Shown: positions 9,119 to 17,244 of the stretch, in pieces
Layout of the letters: the number at the start of each line of letters is the position of its first letter
How positions within the stretch are numbered: position 1 is the first letter of the stretch
Assembly (NCBI RefSeq): GCF_001544355.1
Contig: NZ_BCQI01000033.1
Location: 1-33,051 of the forward strand
Origin: Alicyclobacillus acidiphilus NBRC 100859
GTDB lineage: Bacteria; Bacillota; Bacilli; Alicyclobacillales; Alicyclobacillaceae
DNA length: 33,051 bases
Direction: 5' to 3'
Position numbers and translations under genes: made by a program
Notes under the pieces: model-generated
What the model saw: the letters and a program-made list of their open reading frames with translations, nothing else
The model's database searches: none
What the model was told of the DNA's origin: nothing

Positions 9119-9448
9119 ATGTCCGGAATGAATGGAACCGTCCAATCGCGATCCGAACGACACAGCCCGAAACTCTATATCATCGGCTACGCCGCATCGC
9201 TCGTGCTGACCGCGATCTCGTTTGTCCTTGCCCTGACGCACAGCATGCACGTCGGTCCGCTGGTCGTGCTGTTGACCGTGCTCGCCGGATTGCAAATTAT
9301 CGTCCAACTCTTTTTCTTCATGCACGTCACCGAGAGTGAAGGACCGCCGTACCACGTCGTTCTGCTCACATTGGGACTCATCTTCACGTTTGCGGTCGCG
9401 CTGATGTCCGTCTGGATCATGGCGTTTGGCACGAATGTCAGCTACTAG
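9119..9448 (+). CDS. qoxD: Quinol oxidase subunit IV
   Basis: This 109-residue protein has three helices, matching the small fourth subunit of bacterial heme-copper quinol oxidases. The pattern IGYAASLVLTAISFVLAL, then LQIIVQLFFFMHV, then LGLIFTFAVALMSVWIM is characteristic of QoxD/CyoD. It is the last structural gene of the oxidase and lies 2 bp after qoxC. It assists CuB assembly in related enzymes, a role known from the family and not visible here. Confidence 0.92.
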   Translation: MSGMNGTVQSRSERHSPKLYIIGYAASLVLTAISFVLALTHSMHVGPLVVLLTVLAGLQIIVQLFFFMHVTESEGPPYHVVLLTLGLIFTFAVALMSVWIMAFGTNVSY

Positions 9449-9552
9449 CCGCCGTTTTGCCCATGGTTTTACCGATTGTTTTGCGGGCTGTCCTGTCCAT
9501 TGACGTGATGCAAATCGAAGCTGCGGAGCATTGTCACAAAGGAGGCGAGAAC

Positions 9553-10485
9553 ATGAGTGTGGCAGAGAGAACTGCCGTTTCACCATCGGCGCGCGCTGTC
9601 CGTCTCGCGCGCGTCCGTGAGATCGCGAGCGCGTACGTGGCGTTGACGAAGCCGCGCATCATGCTGTTTCTGTTGTTTACCGCCTATAGCGCGATGATTG
9701 TCGCCCATCGGGGCCTTCCGGATATTCAATCCACCATCGTTTGTCTCATTGGTCTTGCGCTGTCGTCAGGTGGGAGTGCTGCGGTGAATATGTGGTATGA
9801 TCGGGACATCGATGCAGTGATGTCCCGAACGGCTGAACGGCCGCTCCCGAGCGGACTGGTCAAACCGTGGCACGCGCTTGCGCTCGGTCTCACGCTCGGC
9901 GTGCTGTCCGTACTCGTGTTCTGGGTGTTCGACGATCCGTTGGCCGCCGTGTTCTCGGCCGTTGGTTATGTGTACTACGCCGTCGTCTACACGATGTGGC
10001 TGAAGCGCAGGACGCCGCAGAACATCGTGATTGGCGGAGGTGCCGGGGCGTTCCCGCCGCTTGTCGGTTGGGCCGCCGCGACGGGCCATCAAAGCGCCGC
10101 CGCGTGGGTGATGTTCGCCGTCATTTTTCTGTGGACGCCGCCGCATTTCTGGGCGTTGGCGTTGTACAAGAACAAAGATTACGTCCGGGCTGGCATCCCC
10201 ATGATGCCTGTCGTCCGCGGAGCGGTTGTCACGAAAGTGCAAATGTTCGTATACGCCATGCTGCTGTTGGCCGCGAGTGTCTTGTTGGCTCCGTCTGTGC
10301 GCCACCCCATTGTGTTTGTGGCATCAGCGCTCGTGTTTGGATTCGTATTTCTGTCATCCACCTGGCGCTTGCTGCGCACGTCGGCTGTGGACGCGGAAGC
10401 AAAGCAGGCAAAACGCACATTTTTGCAATCGCTCATGTATCTTCCCGCCGTGTTTGGAGCGGCTGTATTATGTACACTGCTCTGA
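9553..10485 (+). CDS. ctaB: Protoheme IX farnesyltransferase (heme O synthase)
   Basis: A UbiA-family membrane prenyltransferase that converts heme B to heme O, the precursor of heme A for the oxidase encoded just upstream. The ATG at 9553 has an AAAGGAGGCGAG site; the longer frame from 9457 has none. The first Asp-rich motif is NMWYDRDIDAVMSRTAERPLP and the second is YKNKDYVRAGIPMMP, both diagnostic. LTKPRIMLFLLFTAY marks the first helix. There are 310 residues and about nine helices. No ctaA is found nearby, so heme A synthase must be encoded elsewhere if the oxidase uses heme A. Confidence 0.95.
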   Translation: MSVAERTAVSPSARAVRLARVREIASAYVALTKPRIMLFLLFTAYSAMIVAHRGLPDIQSTIVCLIGLALSSGGSAAVNMWYDRDIDAVMSRTAERPLPSGLVKPWHALALGLTLGVLSVLVFWVFDDPLAAVFSAVGYVYYAVVYTMWLKRRTPQNIVIGGGAGAFPPLVGWAAATGHQSAAAWVMFAVIFLWTPPHFWALALYKNKDYVRAGIPMMPVVRGAVVTKVQMFVYAMLLLAASVLLAPSVRHPIVFVASALVFGFVFLSSTWRLLRTSAVDAEAKQAKRTFLQSLMYLPAVFGAAVLCTLL

Positions 10486-10530
10486 ACAGATGGCCTTTGG
10501 TGTGGCTTTTTGAGGAGAAGGGAGTCTGTT

Positions 10531-11229
10531 ATGGAAGGCGCAACCGAGGAATCCATTCGAGTCATGGTTGTCGATGATCACGAGTTGTTTCGCAACGGCG
10601 TGTGCGGTCTGCTCGCTCGCACGCCTGGGATCACGGTGGTGGCGGAAGCCGAGAACGGAGAGATCGCGTACCGACAATGCGGCATCCATCGTCCCGAGAT
10701 CGTTCTGATGGATATCAATATGCCGGTGATGGACGGACTTGAAGCAACGCAGAACATCAAGCGGCAATGGCCGGAGATCAAAATCCTCATCCTCACCGTA
10801 TCCGACACGGAAGAGATGTTGTTTCAGGCGGTGAAGTCTGGAGCGTCGGGCTATGTGCTGAAGAACGCTGAACCGACCGTCGTGATCGATGCGCTGAAGC
10901 GCGTTCACGCAGGAGAACCGGTGATTCCGGGCAATTTGGCGATGCAAATCATCACCGAATTGTCGCGCCCGGCGGCCGCGCCTCAGCATCGGGAGCAAGC
11001 CGGAGCACATTCGCTGACAGCGCGAGAAATTGAAGTGTTGCAGCAATTGAGCACGGGGGCGACCAATCGCGACATCGCCCAAGCGCTGTATATCAGTGAG
11101 AATACCGTCCGCAACCATGTTCGAAACATCCTCGACAAGCTGCATTTGAGCAACCGTGTCGAAGCGGCGACATACGCGTTGCGAGAAGGACTGGTCGCCG
11201 ACCGCAAAGAGGACCCTTCGGATCTCTGA
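10531..11229 (+). CDS. NarL/FixJ family response regulator
   Basis: A two-component transcription regulator of 232 residues. The receiver domain carries the acidic pair in VVDDHELF and the phospho-acceptor Asp61 in VLMDINMPVMDG. The C-terminal LuxR-type helix-turn-helix is seen in LTAREIEVLQQLSTGATNRDIAQALYISENTVRNHVRNILDKL. The ATG at 10531 follows GAGGAGAAGGGAG. It lies 45 bp after ctaB and may be read through from the oxidase operon, with a sensor kinase gene 30 bp downstream. It could adjust respiration genes. The kinase next door is of another class than those usually paired with NarL-type regulators. Confidence 0.93.
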   Translation: MEGATEESIRVMVVDDHELFRNGVCGLLARTPGITVVAEAENGEIAYRQCGIHRPEIVLMDINMPVMDGLEATQNIKRQWPEIKILILTVSDTEEMLFQAVKSGASGYVLKNAEPTVVIDALKRVHAGEPVIPGNLAMQIITELSRPAAAPQHREQAGAHSLTAREIEVLQQLSTGATNRDIAQALYISENTVRNHVRNILDKLHLSNRVEAATYALREGLVADRKEDPSDL

Positions 11230-11259
11230 TGTCACGCAGACTGAGTTGCTTGTGTTACG

Positions 11260-12834
11260 ATGGCGAGAAGAGATTTCACGGAAAACCATCTCGACTCAGG
11301 AGCGAATCGGGGGATTGGTCATTTGCTACGACAGCATTTGCAAGTATTGACTTCGTTCATCAAAGACACGGAAGGACTGGATACGGTCGCGAAAGCCTTG
11401 CGCGAATTGACCGAGATCAACTATGCCTTGGACGAGGCGTTGATCATCGCCATCACGGACGTGCGAGGGACCATTACGTTCGCCAACCAACGGTTCTGCG
11501 AGATTTCCAAGTACAGCCGGAGTGAACTCATCGGTCAAAATCATCGTATCATCAATTCAGGGTACCATCCGCCAAGCTACTTCCGGGAGATGTGGCGGAC
11601 GATTGCAAACGGAAAAATATGGCGAGGCGAACTCAAAAATCGTGCCAAGGACGGCACATTCTACTGGATGGACACCGTGATTGTCCCGTCCTTGAATGAA
11701 AAAGGAAAACCATATCAATACGTCTCATTTCGAAACGAAATCACGAGCAGAAAATTGGCGGAGGAACGTCTCGACACCCTCATTGCGACGATGCCCGACA
11801 TCGTCATTTTCAAAGACGGGGAAGGCCGGTGGTTGAAGGCGAATAACGCCGCCATCGACTTCTTCGGGCTGTCCGACGGATGTTATCAAGGATTGACCAA
11901 CGATGATTTGCTTGCCCTGCCTGACGTTCGTGGCAAGGCCCTGCTTCGGTTCGGCGGATCCGACGAGGAAGCTTGGGCGCAAGGCACGCGCATGCGCTGG
12001 GAGACGGACGCCCTGCTGGAAAACGGCGAGACGAGAACGTACGAGGTCACGAAAGTGCCCGTGTTTCACAATGACGGAAAACGAAGCGGTCTGATCGTGA
12101 TCGATCAAGACATTACGGAGCGCAAACAGACGGAGCGCTTCCTGCGCCGGGCAGACACCATCTCCGCAGTGGGGGAAATGGCGTCCGGGATCGCGCACGA
12201 AGTTCGCAATCCGCTCGCTGCCATCAAGTGGTCGCTGAACGTCTTTGCCATGGACCATCCGGAACATGCGGAGGAATTTCAGGCGATGCTTGGGGAGCTG
12301 GATCGCGTCGATGGCATCCTCAGCGAACTGCTGATGCTCGCGAAGCCCCAGGAGATGAGGTTTGACTCGGTCAGACTCGAAGGTGTGCTGAACGTCGTCG
12401 CGACGCTGATGCGCAATCAGGCGAAGCGTCACGGCGTCGAGCTGGTGGTTTCGGTCCCGGACGATCTCCCGATGGTTCGCTGTGAACCGAATCAAATCAA
12501 GCAGGTGTTCATCAACTTGATTAAGAACGGGATCGAAGCGATGCCGAACGGTGGACAAGTGGCGGTTCGAGTGCGCGTTGTGGATCACGACCACCTCGAA
12601 ATCACGGTCAAAGACCAAGGTGTCGGGATTCCGGCTGAGCTTTTGCCGCGGCTTGGCGAGCCGTTTCTAACCACCAAGGACGCCGGCACAGGGCTCGGGC
12701 TGATGATGTGTCACAAGATTATCAAGGACCACCATGGTCAGATGGACATTCGCAGTGTCGAGCACGAGGGCACGGAAGTGACGGTTCTTCTTCCGACCGT
12801 GGCCAATCCCGTCGTCGAACCGCCAAAGCCATGA
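11260..12834 (+). CDS. Cytoplasmic PAS-PAS sensor histidine kinase (HisKA type)
   Basis: A soluble kinase of 524 residues without membrane helices. There are two PAS domains, about residues 55-165 (ITDVRGTITFANQRFCEIS; PAC end FRNEITSRK) and 170-290 (MPDIVIFKDGEGRWLKANNA; IDQDITERK). Next come a HisKA domain with His313 in GIAHEVRNPLAAIKW and an ATPase domain with NLIKNGIEA, DQGVGIP and GTGLGL. The His box resembles sporulation and Atos-type kinases more than HisKA_3 kinases. The ATG at 11260 lacks a good ribosome site. The in-frame TTG at 11323, preceded by GGGGG at 11309-11313, may be the true start. Signal unknown; PAS domains could bind heme, flavin or a small metabolite. Confidence 0.9.
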   Translation: MARRDFTENHLDSGANRGIGHLLRQHLQVLTSFIKDTEGLDTVAKALRELTEINYALDEALIIAITDVRGTITFANQRFCEISKYSRSELIGQNHRIINSGYHPPSYFREMWRTIANGKIWRGELKNRAKDGTFYWMDTVIVPSLNEKGKPYQYVSFRNEITSRKLAEERLDTLIATMPDIVIFKDGEGRWLKANNAAIDFFGLSDGCYQGLTNDDLLALPDVRGKALLRFGGSDEEAWAQGTRMRWETDALLENGETRTYEVTKVPVFHNDGKRSGLIVIDQDITERKQTERFLRRADTISAVGEMASGIAHEVRNPLAAIKWSLNVFAMDHPEHAEEFQAMLGELDRVDGILSELLMLAKPQEMRFDSVRLEGVLNVVATLMRNQAKRHGVELVVSVPDDLPMVRCEPNQIKQVFINLIKNGIEAMPNGGQVAVRVRVVDHDHLEITVKDQGVGIPAELLPRLGEPFLTTKDAGTGLGLMMCHKIIKDHHGQMDIRSVEHEGTEVTVLLPTVANPVVEPPKP

Positions 12835-12862
12835 CAGGCCGAATCGCCGCCGATCCGAGAGG

Positions 12863-13150
12863 CTATTGCACCCGGTATGCGATCCCGTCGTCTTCGTCGA
12901 CGTAATCCACGTAGAAGTCACGCCCGTCGAAATACCAAGTATCGTCCTCCTGAACGAAAAACAGCGTTCCAGCCACTTCATCTTGCAACGCGACTCGCTG
13001 CGGTGGTTCAACCGACAGGCCGATGGAGAAGCCAGGTTGAATATTCGATTGACCGCCGTAGCGAACCGTGAACCGAACCGCGTTTCCCTCTGGAACATCG
13101 AGCACCGATGTGAGCCACGCGGCTGCACGCGGATCCACATGCATCTTCAT
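12863..13150 (-). CDS. HesB/YneR-like small protein
   Basis: This 95-residue protein resembles the HesB/YadR/YfhF-like group related to A-type iron-sulfur proteins: MKMHVDPRAAAWLTSVLDV at the start, RFTVRYGG, FSIGLSVEPPQ in the middle, and an acidic C-terminus (DYVDEDDGI). The Cys residues that bind clusters in true A-type carriers are absent, as in YneR-type members, so a direct iron-sulfur role is doubtful. The start at 13150 follows GAGGAGA; the frame continues upstream to 13273 but without support. It is convergent with the kinase gene, 28 bp apart. Confidence 0.75.
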   Translation of the reverse strand: MKMHVDPRAAAWLTSVLDVPEGNAVRFTVRYGGQSNIQPGFSIGLSVEPPQRVALQDEVAGTLFFVQEDDTWYFDGRDFYVDYVDEDDGIAYRVQ

Positions 13151-13288
13151 ACCTATCTCTCCTCGCGTCTTAACCTCGTCGTGAGCCGATGTCAAACTGC
13201 TTTCCTGCTTTCGACTTCTTTCCTCTGTATTATGACGACAAAATCTACGCCTTGCACGTCTCGTTCGGATCATCGTCTATAGCTCGAA

Positions 13289-13345
13289 TGGACTAGTGAA
13301 CGGACTAGTCCGGAGAAGTGAGCCAGCGCGGAATTCACTAGTCCA
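13289..13345. promoter_or_regulatory. Nested palindromes upstream of the doxX gene
   Basis: TGGACTAGTGAA (13289-13300) and TTCACTAGTCCA (13334-13345) are a perfect 12-bp inverted repeat. Directly inside is a perfect 12-bp palindrome CGGACTAGTCCG (13301-13312). The core GGACTAGT therefore occurs three times in 57 bp. It lies about 115 bp before the doxX start in the divergent region. It could be a multi-site operator or alternative RNA hairpins; no T-run follows, so a terminator is unlikely. Confidence 0.5.
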
Positions 13346-13459
13346 CACGGGTCGGCGAAGAATGACACTTTCGTGTCTGCTCGGGCTGGAGCGAATCCGA
13401 GATAATGAGGCCATGAACAGGAGCACAAGGTTTCAGACGCTCCGAGGAGGCGATGTACC

Positions 13460-14008
13460 ATGGTAAAACTGTTGCGTGAGAATGTGTACGCACGGTGCAT
13501 TTTGACAGCGTTGCGGATATGGATTGGTGTTGAGTGGGTTCGGGCTTCTCTTGAGAAAATTGGTTCTCCTGCGTGGACCGGGGCGCAGGCGGGCACGGGT
13601 GTCGACGGCTTTTTGAAAGGCGCCATCGCGCAAAGCACTGGGCCTCACGCGACAGTTCAAGCCTGGTACGCCACATTCGTCAAAGATTTCGCGTTGCCGC
13701 ATGCCAAGTTGTTTTCCTACACCGTCAGCTTTGGCGAGTTGCTCGTCGGTATCGCGCTCGTGTTGGGCTGCCTGACCACGTTCGCCGCCCTGATGGGGAT
13801 TGTCATGAATATGGCCTATCTCCTCGCCGGCACCAGCAGTACCAACCCGAACATGATTGTATGGCAGATGATTTTACTCATCGCTGGGTTTAACGCAGCG
13901 TACTTCGGACTCGACTACTTCATCATTCCTTGGCTGCGCAAATTCGTACGGCGGGTGGAAGGCAGCTTTCAGCGCAAAACGCATATGCCCCACAAACTCT
14001 CAGCGTAG
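13460..14008 (+). CDS. DoxX family membrane protein
   Basis: This 182-residue protein has four hydrophobic segments in the DoxX layout. The N-terminal helix is TALRIWIGVEWVRASLEKIG (the family usually shows RxxxGxxxxxxGxxK here). FSYTVSFGELLVGIALVLGCLTTFAALMGIVMNMAYLLAGT is the central signature with the conserved Gly-Glu. DoxX proteins include the small subunit of archaeal thiosulfate:quinone oxidoreductase and many bacterial homologues with membrane redox roles, so the exact reaction is open. The ATG at 13460 follows GAGGAGGCGATG. The C-terminal tail is basic. The upstream nested palindromes suggest regulation. Confidence 0.85.
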   Translation: MVKLLRENVYARCILTALRIWIGVEWVRASLEKIGSPAWTGAQAGTGVDGFLKGAIAQSTGPHATVQAWYATFVKDFALPHAKLFSYTVSFGELLVGIALVLGCLTTFAALMGIVMNMAYLLAGTSSTNPNMIVWQMILLIAGFNAAYFGLDYFIIPWLRKFVRRVEGSFQRKTHMPHKLSA

Positions 14009-14122
14009 ACGCGAGCACAGGTGCGCCTGTCGCACAAAGCCGGGATCGACGATAGCAGTTGATGGCAGTTGTTGATAGGGATGGCAAGCGAACACGATTC
14101 ATTCGGAGAGAAGGTCAAAGTG

Positions 14123-14548
14123 ATGAACACCATTTTATTGGCAACGGATGGTTCAGATGGGGCTCGGCGCGCAGGACAGATGGCTCGTCAATTGTTGGGC
14201 GCGTTTCCGGAATCGAAATTGGTGGCGTTGCACGTTCAGCAGCCGGTTTACGCCACGGCCGGACTTGGCATGGGTTTTGTCAGCGAATTGCTGGATGACG
14301 GGGGCAAGGTGGACGAAACGATTAAGAACTACGTCGAGACGGAGTTCAGCGAGTACGCGGATCGGGTGACATTCCAGGTGATTCCCGGAACGCCCGTTAC
14401 GACCATTTGCGATGCGGCGAGGGCGCTTCACGCGGATTTGATTGTCGTCGGCAGCCATGGATATGGCGTGGTGGATCGGCTCCTGCTAGGCAGTGTCAGC
14501 AGCGGCGTCGTTCACGCGGCACACGTTCCGGTACTCGTTGTGAAGTAG
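14123..14548 (+). CDS. Universal stress protein (UspA family)
   Basis: A 141-residue single-domain protein of the ATP-binding Usp class. The N-terminal strand is MNTILLATDGSDGARRA. The C-terminal nucleotide motif G-x2-G-x9-GS is seen in GSHGYGVVDRLLLGSVSSGVV, followed by HVPVLVVK. IPGTPVTTICDAARALHADLIVVGSHG fits the family. The ATG at 14123 has GGAGAGAAGG upstream; the frame extends to a TTG at 14069 without ribosome site. It is followed by a small ORF and pfkA in the same direction and may be co-transcribed. Probable role in energy or acid stress response. Confidence 0.92.
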   Translation: MNTILLATDGSDGARRAGQMARQLLGAFPESKLVALHVQQPVYATAGLGMGFVSELLDDGGKVDETIKNYVETEFSEYADRVTFQVIPGTPVTTICDAARALHADLIVVGSHGYGVVDRLLLGSVSSGVVHAAHVPVLVVK

Positions 14549-14575
14549 GGCCAAATCGAGATGGGGGATGAGCGT

Positions 14576-14680
14576 ATGGGGATACGATTGCACGGTTCCA
14601 ATATCCGCGTGACGGAGGCGCTTCGGACCTTCGCGACGGAGAACGTCAGGCAGCATTTGCAGGGAGGTGGCGTCCAGTGA
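14576..14680 (+). CDS. 34-residue ORF resembling the N-terminus of a ribosome hibernation factor
   Basis: The ORF starts at ATG 14576 after GGGGGATGAG and ends in a TGA that overlaps the GTG start of pfkA (GTGA), so translation is probably coupled. The peptide begins MGIRLHGSNIRVTEALRTFA. It resembles the first strand and helix of HPF/RaiA proteins, which typically start like MxxxIRGxNIEVTxALxxY. The rest of the domain is missing. It may be a truncated hpf relic kept as a leader ORF for pfkA. The resemblance is from memory of the family and is short. Confidence 0.45.
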   Translation: MGIRLHGSNIRVTEALRTFATENVRQHLQGGGVQ

Positions 14681-15636
14681 AAACCATTGCTGTCTTGACG
14701 AGCGGCGGCGACGCGCCTGGCATGAACGCTGCGATTCGCGCCGTCGTCCGCACGGCGTCGGCGAACGACTGCACCGTCTTCGGCGTTCGTCACGGGTACC
14801 AGGGACTGCTCGACGACGATTTGGTGAAGCTGACGCCGGAGTCGGTCGCCGACATGATCCAGCGCGGGGGAACCATCCTCCAAACGGCGCGCTGCGAGGC
14901 GTTCAAGACGCCGGAAGGTCTGCAGCGCGGCGTCGAGGTGTTGCGAGCGCGCCACATTGAGGGCCTTGTGGTCGTGGGCGGAGATGGATCGTTTCGCGGC
15001 GCCTACTCGTTGGCCCAGCATGGGATGCAAACGGTGGGTATTCCCGGCACCATCGATAATGACATTCACGGCACGGATGAGACCATCGGTTTCGACACAG
15101 CCTTGAATACGGCTGTGGAGGCCATCGACAGGATTCGGGACACGGCGAGCTCCCATGATCGGACATATGTCGTCGAGGTCATGGGCCATCGATCCGGGGC
15201 CATCGCGCTGGCTGTCGGCATGGCCGCTGGCGCCACGTCCGTACTGGTCCCGGAAGAAGATTTGGATTTGCAGTATGTGTTGCGTCAATTGGTCAAAGGG
15301 GCTGCCCGAGGCAAGAAGCACCCCATCGTCGTCGTCGCCGAAGGCGCCGTGAGCGGCGCCGAGGTTGGAGAATTCCTCAAGCAGCATATCGCGTCGGAAG
15401 TCCGTGTTACCGTCCTTGGCCATATTCAACGCGGCGGCGCTCCATCGGCGCGGGATCGAATCCTTGGAGGATTGTTCGGCGCGGAAGCGGTGCGGCTGTT
15501 GCTCGATGGCGTGACCAACCACATGGTCGGGATGCGCTGCGGCAGAGTCGCCGCGACGAGCTTCGACGATGTGTTCTACCAGGACAGTCAACTGGATCTG
15601 AACTATCATCGCCTGATCGACACACTGGCTGTCTAA
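14677..15636 (+). CDS. pfkA: ATP-dependent 6-phosphofructokinase
   Basis: Converts fructose 6-phosphate and ATP to fructose 1,6-bisphosphate in glycolysis. The 319 residues equal the usual bacterial allosteric type. Visible motifs: ATP-binding LTSGGDAPGMNA (8-19) and GGDGSFRGA (101-109), catalytic PGTIDND with Asp127 and Asp129, MGHRSG for substrate contact, and GHIQRGG. Gly at the position after GGDG argues for ATP rather than pyrophosphate use. Start is GTG at 14677 with GGGAGG at 14662-14667. pyk is not adjacent. An ldh relic follows 36 bp later. Confidence 0.97.
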   Translation: MKTIAVLTSGGDAPGMNAAIRAVVRTASANDCTVFGVRHGYQGLLDDDLVKLTPESVADMIQRGGTILQTARCEAFKTPEGLQRGVEVLRARHIEGLVVVGGDGSFRGAYSLAQHGMQTVGIPGTIDNDIHGTDETIGFDTALNTAVEAIDRIRDTASSHDRTYVVEVMGHRSGAIALAVGMAAGATSVLVPEEDLDLQYVLRQLVKGAARGKKHPIVVVAEGAVSGAEVGEFLKQHIASEVRVTVLGHIQRGGAPSARDRILGGLFGAEAVRLLLDGVTNHMVGMRCGRVAATSFDDVFYQDSQLDLNYHRLIDTLAV

Positions 15637-15672
15637 CGGCGAATCCTATACAGCAAGACGGGAGAGAAGACG

Positions 15673-16160
15673 ATGGCTGCAACGGCGAAACCGACCAGAA
15701 TCGTGATCATTGGCGCAGGGGCGGTCGGCACGACAACGGCGAACACGGCGATACGGAAGTGCCTGTTTGGAGTACCGCGAATGTGGTTGGATTGCCTGTC
15801 GATCTCGCCGCGGAGACGCGCGATCGCATCGCTCGCCAGACGCGTGACGCGGCGTATGAAGTGATTCAGCTCAAAGGGTACACCAGCTACGCCATCGCAC
15901 TGGCGCTTGATCGCATATGCTCAGCCATTCTGTACGATGAACGCGCGATACTCAACGTATCAACGCTGCTCGAAAACCACCACGGGGTTGCAGACGTCTA
16001 CATGGGCGTACCATGCGTCGTGGGTGCCGGCGGGATCGAGCGAGTGGTCGAAGTACCTCTATCAAACCACGAACTGCGCCAGTTTCAAGAGTCCGCGAAA
16101 GAACTTCGCGTCCGCATCGAAACGGCGGTTACCACGCTTACGCGGGAGGAATCACGATGA
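15673..16160 (+). pseudogene. ldh: L-lactate dehydrogenase with large internal deletion and frameshift
   Basis: The N-terminal 20 or so codons give a Rossmann start, TRIVIIGAGAVGTTTA. At about 15735-15745 the sequence jumps to the catalytic region of LDH in another frame: GEHGDTEVPVWSTANVVG (from 15738), continuing through DAAYEVIQLKGYTSYAIAL and GAGGIERVVEVPL to the stop at 16160. About 170 codons between the nucleotide-binding loop and the catalytic His are missing, including the coenzyme loop and substrate Arg. The junction lies in repeated ACGGCGA microhomology. The two parts are seen directly; deletion as mechanism is inferred. The C-terminal ORF could still be translated from GTG 15759. 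Confidence 0.88.
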
Positions 16161-16576
16161 ACATGCTCATGGTGGTCAACGATGTGAACGACATCGATCA
16201 ATTTTCAAATCTCAAACGATACTTCGACATCGTCGAAGACTTACGATTGACGGTACTCTATATCTCCGACATTCATGAAGGACTCTGCATCCAAGAAGGG
16301 CCCAACCCGCGCTACATTTTGCCGGACGCGGAACTGCAGTATACGGAAGCCCTGGAGGAGCATGTGACGCACGAATTTTTGCACTGGCTGGACAGGGTGC
16401 AATTTCGGCACGAAGTTGGCGAACCTATCGACGTGATCCGGCGCGTGATGCAAGACGAGCGAATCGATGTCATGGCGGTTTGCCGCAAAGACTATGATGA
16501 ACATGCTTTATCGAGTCTCGAGGTTCCGCATGTAATGTTCGAAAGCGACGATCCACCGCTTCCGCTCGCAAACTGA
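16157..16576 (+). CDS. Degenerate universal-stress-like protein
   Basis: This 139-residue protein starts at ATG 16157, overlapping the TGA that ends the ldh remnant (ATGA), with GGGAGGA upstream. Its layout follows the Usp fold: MLMVVNDVNDIDQFSN, LRLTVLYISD, then HEVGEPIDVIRRVMQDERIDVMAVCRKDYDEH and VPHVMFES where Usp proteins read VPVLVV. The ATP motif G-x2-G-x9-G is absent, so it would belong to the non-nucleotide-binding class. The assignment is structural guesswork from motif order. It was probably once in an operon with ldh. Confidence 0.5.
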   Translation: MNMLMVVNDVNDIDQFSNLKRYFDIVEDLRLTVLYISDIHEGLCIQEGPNPRYILPDAELQYTEALEEHVTHEFLHWLDRVQFRHEVGEPIDVIRRVMQDERIDVMAVCRKDYDEHALSSLEVPHVMFESDDPPLPLAN

Positions 16577-16788
16577 AGGTGTGGCGGCCGGAAAACGTCA
16601 TCGTCCGTCAAAGTGGCCATCCCAAGCGCAGCGATCGCCTGACAGGGACGGCCTTTTTGTGCGGTTCGAGTGAGATTCACCTGTACAACCTCGTGATTCT
16701 CTTGACAGAAGTGGTATACAGTTCCACAATTAGTATGATTGTGTTGCAAGGCAGTACGGGTAAACGAATCGACCGTGGCGACAGAGGC
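16577..16788. other. Intergenic region before element copy A
   Basis: No convincing gene is seen. TTGACA at 16704-16709 could be a -35 box, but no good -10 lies at the right spacing. The sequence runs into the hairpin element at 16789. Confidence 0.4.
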
Positions 16789-17080
16789 GAATAAGGGGGC
16801 GACAGCCGCTTATTTGTGTCGAATCTTCCGATTCGCGCCGAATAAGGGGGCGACAGCCGCTTACGTGGTTGAAATCGCCCATTCCGGGCGCAACGGAGGC
16901 AAATAAGCGTCTTTGGGCCGCCTATTTGCTTTCCATCCCGTCATTTTAACGAAATAAGCGTCTGAGAGACGCCTATTGTGCCCGTTCGAGTCCGCCACTC
17001 TCCATCAGCCACGACCGGCTTCGGCCAACCTTCGCGATCACGCCCCCGTAAGGGAACTTTTGTCCCTTGCGACGCGCAAA
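16789..17080 (+). repeat. Dispersed multi-hairpin element, copy A
   Basis: The core at 16789-16977 has four hairpin units in the same order as copies B and C. Units 1 and 2 are exact duplicates of 24 bp (16789-16812 and 16840-16863), each starting GAATAAGGGGG and ending CCGCTTA. Unit 3 pairs GGAGGCAAATA (16895) with TATTTGCTTTCC (to 16934). Unit 4 pairs AATAAGCGTCT with AGACGCCTATT (16953-16976). The linker GTGTCGAATC after unit 1 is shared with the other copies. Conservation with copy B continues downstream through GCGATCACGCC and CCGTAAGGGAACTTTTGTCC to about 17080, where AAGGGA/TCCCTT forms a fifth stem. No minisatellite lies on the left side. Confidence 0.8.
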
Positions 17081-17244
17081 CCGGTCGCCGCTCTTCGACA
17101 TCGTTCCGCCGCAAGGGGGGTGACGTCCTGATCCATGGCGTGAAATCCCTTGTCCTGGAAGCTTTTATCCATCTGCGAAACGCTCGCTATCCGGTCTAAA
17201 CACAAAAACCATCGACCGGCGAAAGATAACATTTCATAAAAAGG
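17081..17244. other. Intergenic region without a recognised gene
   Basis: This stretch between element copy A and the permease relic contains short open frames only, none with a good ribosome site. I see no regulatory signal I can support. Confidence 0.4.

Noticed and set aside
14512-15609. Minus-strand open frame of 365 residues
   Set aside because: Antisense of pfkA, which has complete catalytic motifs; no ribosome site or domain is seen.
16704-16745. Sigma-A promoter starting with TTGACA
   Set aside because: No -10 hexamer at 16-18 bp; the nearest TATGAT-like sequence is too far.
16979-17006. tRNA-like 3' end (GTTCGAGTCCGCC followed by ACTCTCCATCA)
   Set aside because: No acceptor 5' strand, D-arm or anticodon arm precedes it. 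The stretch aligns with the region after hairpin 4 of element copy B, so it belongs to the repeat.
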